Shown one piece after another: positions 5,317 through 6,396 of a DNA stretch of 6,396 bases. Below the pieces are notes generated by a model that was given only the letters and a program-made list of their open reading frames with translations, made no database searches and had not been told where the DNA came from. Numbering within the stretch: the stretch's first letter is position 1; the number at the start of each line of letters is the position of its first letter. A program made the position numbers and the translations under genes. This stretch comes from Phycisphaeraceae bacterium (GTDB taxonomy: Bacteria > Planctomycetota > Phycisphaerae > Phycisphaerales > UBA1924), in the NCBI GenBank assembly GCA_009827215.1, contig WUAJ01000139.1, positions 1 to 6,396 on the forward strand, written 5' to 3'.

Positions 5317-6207
5317 ATGGCGAAGATGTTCTACACGATCGATGAGGCGGCGGCGAAGCTTGGTATGAGTGCTGAGGAAGTGCAGGCGCTTGTCGAGTCC
5401 GGGCAGTTGCAGGAGTTTCGTGATCGCGACAACCTGATGTTTAAGGTTGATCAGGTCGATCTGCTCGCGGGTGATGATGACGATGACGAGCTTGGTGAGA
5501 TCACGCTCGCGGATACGAGCGGCGGGACTGGTGGTCTTGAGCCGATCTCGTTGAGTTCTTCTGGGAGTGGCAGTGTGCTCTCGCTTGAAGCGACGGGTGA
5601 TTCGACTGGTGTTTCGATCTTTGATGCTGAGGAAGATGATGCGGCGGACGCGAACGCGGAGACACTAGTTTCCGATGGCGGTCTTGGAGGCATCTCGCTC
5701 GGTGGTTCTGGCGGCGGCTCCGGGTTTGGAATGGATGCGGGCGCGAGTGGTTCGGGTTTGGCGCAGCTTGCGTTTGAGCCGGACGATACTTCTTTGGGCG
5801 GGAACTTGCTCGATGATCTCGCTGCGGATTCGCAGGGTGGTGCTTCGGCGCTTGGTGCATCGGCACTTGGAGAGTCGGCGCTCGGTGCTTCTGCGGGTGC
5901 GGGCGCGTTGTTTGAAGGTGCTGAAGAAACCGAGACTTCGTTCTCGTCGCAGAGTGCTGCTCCGATGATGGTCCCGATGGGCGAAGCGTACGATGGGCCT
6001 TCTTCGGGATTGTTCGGCGGGATCGCGCTGGGATCGATCTTGGTGCTCATGCTCGCGATGGCGGTGATGATCCTTGGACTGAGCGGCGGATCGGAATCGG
6101 TGCTCGCGATGGTTGATCAGAACATGCTGTACATGGTCATGGGCGGCGGGTTCGTCGCGATGCTGATCTTCGGCGGCGTGGGCTGGGCGATGCTCCGCAA
6201 GAGCTGA
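5317..6207 (+). CDS. Membrane-anchored excisionase/MerR-like HTH protein
   Basis: This 296-residue protein has three parts. Residues 1-50 are a helix-turn-helix of the HTH_17/excisionase type (MFYTIDEAAAKLGMSAEEVQ, then ESGQLQEFRDRDNLMFKVDQ). Residues about 50-228 are a long linker of Gly, Ser, Ala and acidic residues with a DDDDDE run and ALG-x-SALG-type repeats at about 177-193, probably disordered. Two hydrophobic spans follow at about 231-255 and 270-292, ending in RKS. No signal peptide is present, so the HTH should face the cytoplasm, tethered to the inner membrane. The substrate or target site is unknown, and the HTH may act in protein contacts rather than DNA binding. The ATG at 5317 has GGAG 10 bases upstream. 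A strong terminator follows, so it is likely a single-gene unit. Confidence 0.82.
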   Translation: MAKMFYTIDEAAAKLGMSAEEVQALVESGQLQEFRDRDNLMFKVDQVDLLAGDDDDDELGEITLADTSGGTGGLEPISLSSSGSGSVLSLEATGDSTGVSIFDAEEDDAADANAETLVSDGGLGGISLGGSGGGSGFGMDAGASGSGLAQLAFEPDDTSLGGNLLDDLAADSQGGASALGASALGESALGASAGAGALFEGAEETETSFSSQSAAPMMVPMGEAYDGPSSGLFGGIALGSILVLMLAMAVMILGLSGGSESVLAMVDQNMLYMVMGGGFVAMLIFGGVGWAMLRKS

Positions 6208-6235
6208 GCAGGATTGATTGAAGAATGATTATGAG

Positions 6236-6259
6236 CCCCGGCGTTTGCTGGGGTTTTTT
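6236..6259 (+). terminator. Intrinsic (Rho-independent) terminator
   Basis: A 7-bp stem CCCCGGC / GCTGGGG (one G-U pair) with a GTTT loop is followed directly by six T residues. It lies 28 bases after the stop of the HTH-membrane gene and separates it from the cysteine desulfurase gene. Confidence 0.88.
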
Positions 6260-6288
6260 ATGTGTGATGCGCATCGCTATGATTGGTC

Positions 6289-6396
6289 ATGGTGTATCTG
6301 GATCACAACGCGACGACGCAGCCGACTCCTGGGGTGGTTGCGGGGGTGCATCCAGCGGTGACGGAGCTGTGGGGGAATCCGTCGAGTGTGCATCGG
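6289..6396 (+). CDS. Cysteine desulfurase (NifS/IscS family), N-terminal fragment
   Basis: The 36 visible residues begin MVYLDHNATTQPTP and reach LWGNPSSVHR. YLDHNATT and GNPSSVH are the first two hallmark blocks of NifS/IscS-type pyridoxal-phosphate enzymes, which remove sulfur from cysteine to supply iron-sulfur clusters, thiolated tRNA and cofactors. Family members are about 380-400 residues, so over 90 percent, including the lysine and catalytic cysteine, lies beyond the right edge. The ATG at 6289 is chosen because an in-frame stop lies at 6265 and the family begins just before this block. No clear ribosome site is seen. NifS, IscS and related paralogues cannot be told apart from this much sequence. 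Confidence 0.92.
   Translation, partial: MVYLDHNATTQPTPGVVAGVHPAVTELWGNPSSVHR

Noticed and set aside
5451..6050. Minus-strand open frame of 199 codons
   Set aside because: Ser/Pro/Ala-rich mirror of the low-complexity linker of the HTH-membrane protein.
1..6396. CRISPR array, tRNA, rRNA or insertion sequence
   Set aside because: No regularly spaced repeats, cloverleaf-like segments, rRNA-like stretches, transposase motifs or terminal inverted repeats were seen on either strand.

Overview
The window looks like bacterial chromosome carrying the edge of an accessory, phage-like cassette. Moderately high G+C, a Walker-type ATPase/GNAT fusion, and an HTH protein with an acidic low-complexity linker and two C-terminal membrane spans fit a member of Planctomycetota (possibly Phycisphaerae-like). 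This placement is inferred from protein style, not from a marker gene, and is of low to moderate confidence. The first 14 bases match the end of the Illumina TruSeq adapter, so the left edge is a contig end with untrimmed adapter.

Bases 15-3260 (minus strand) form a tight four-gene operon read right to left. It encodes a 164-residue protein with two helix-turn-helix-like segments, a 451-residue fusion of a compact ABC-type ATPase with a GNAT-like acyltransferase domain (COG2401-like), a 56-residue basic helical protein joined to it by an ATGA overlap, and a phage terminase large-subunit-like ATPase/nuclease cut by the contig end. Bases 3261-3507 are an AT-rich divergent control region. It holds a good promoter for the operon, two inverted copies of a 20-bp operator-like element, and a consensus -35 box for the rightward gene. 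That gene (3508-4353, plus) encodes an XRE-HTH repressor with a LexA/CI-type S24 peptidase domain. Its Ala-Gly cleavage site, Ser and Lys are all present. The simplest reading is an SOS-inducible switch: the repressor holds down the operon, DNA damage triggers self-cleavage, and the ATPase-GNAT and terminase proteins are made.

The right part looks like ordinary chromosome. A perfect 13-bp hairpin separates the convergent repressor from a two-CBS-domain protein (4429-4902, minus). About 414 bases without a gene follow, then a membrane-anchored HTH protein (5317-6207, plus), a strong intrinsic terminator, and the start of a NifS/IscS-type cysteine desulfurase that runs off the right edge.

The item most worth pursuing is the operon as a unit: a LexA-like switch controlling an ABC-GNAT fusion (possibly a Mom-like DNA-modifying or DNA-handling enzyme) and a terminase. 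Because the contig ends inside the terminase, the sequence cannot show whether portal and capsid genes follow (a prophage) or not (a domesticated or defence-like system).
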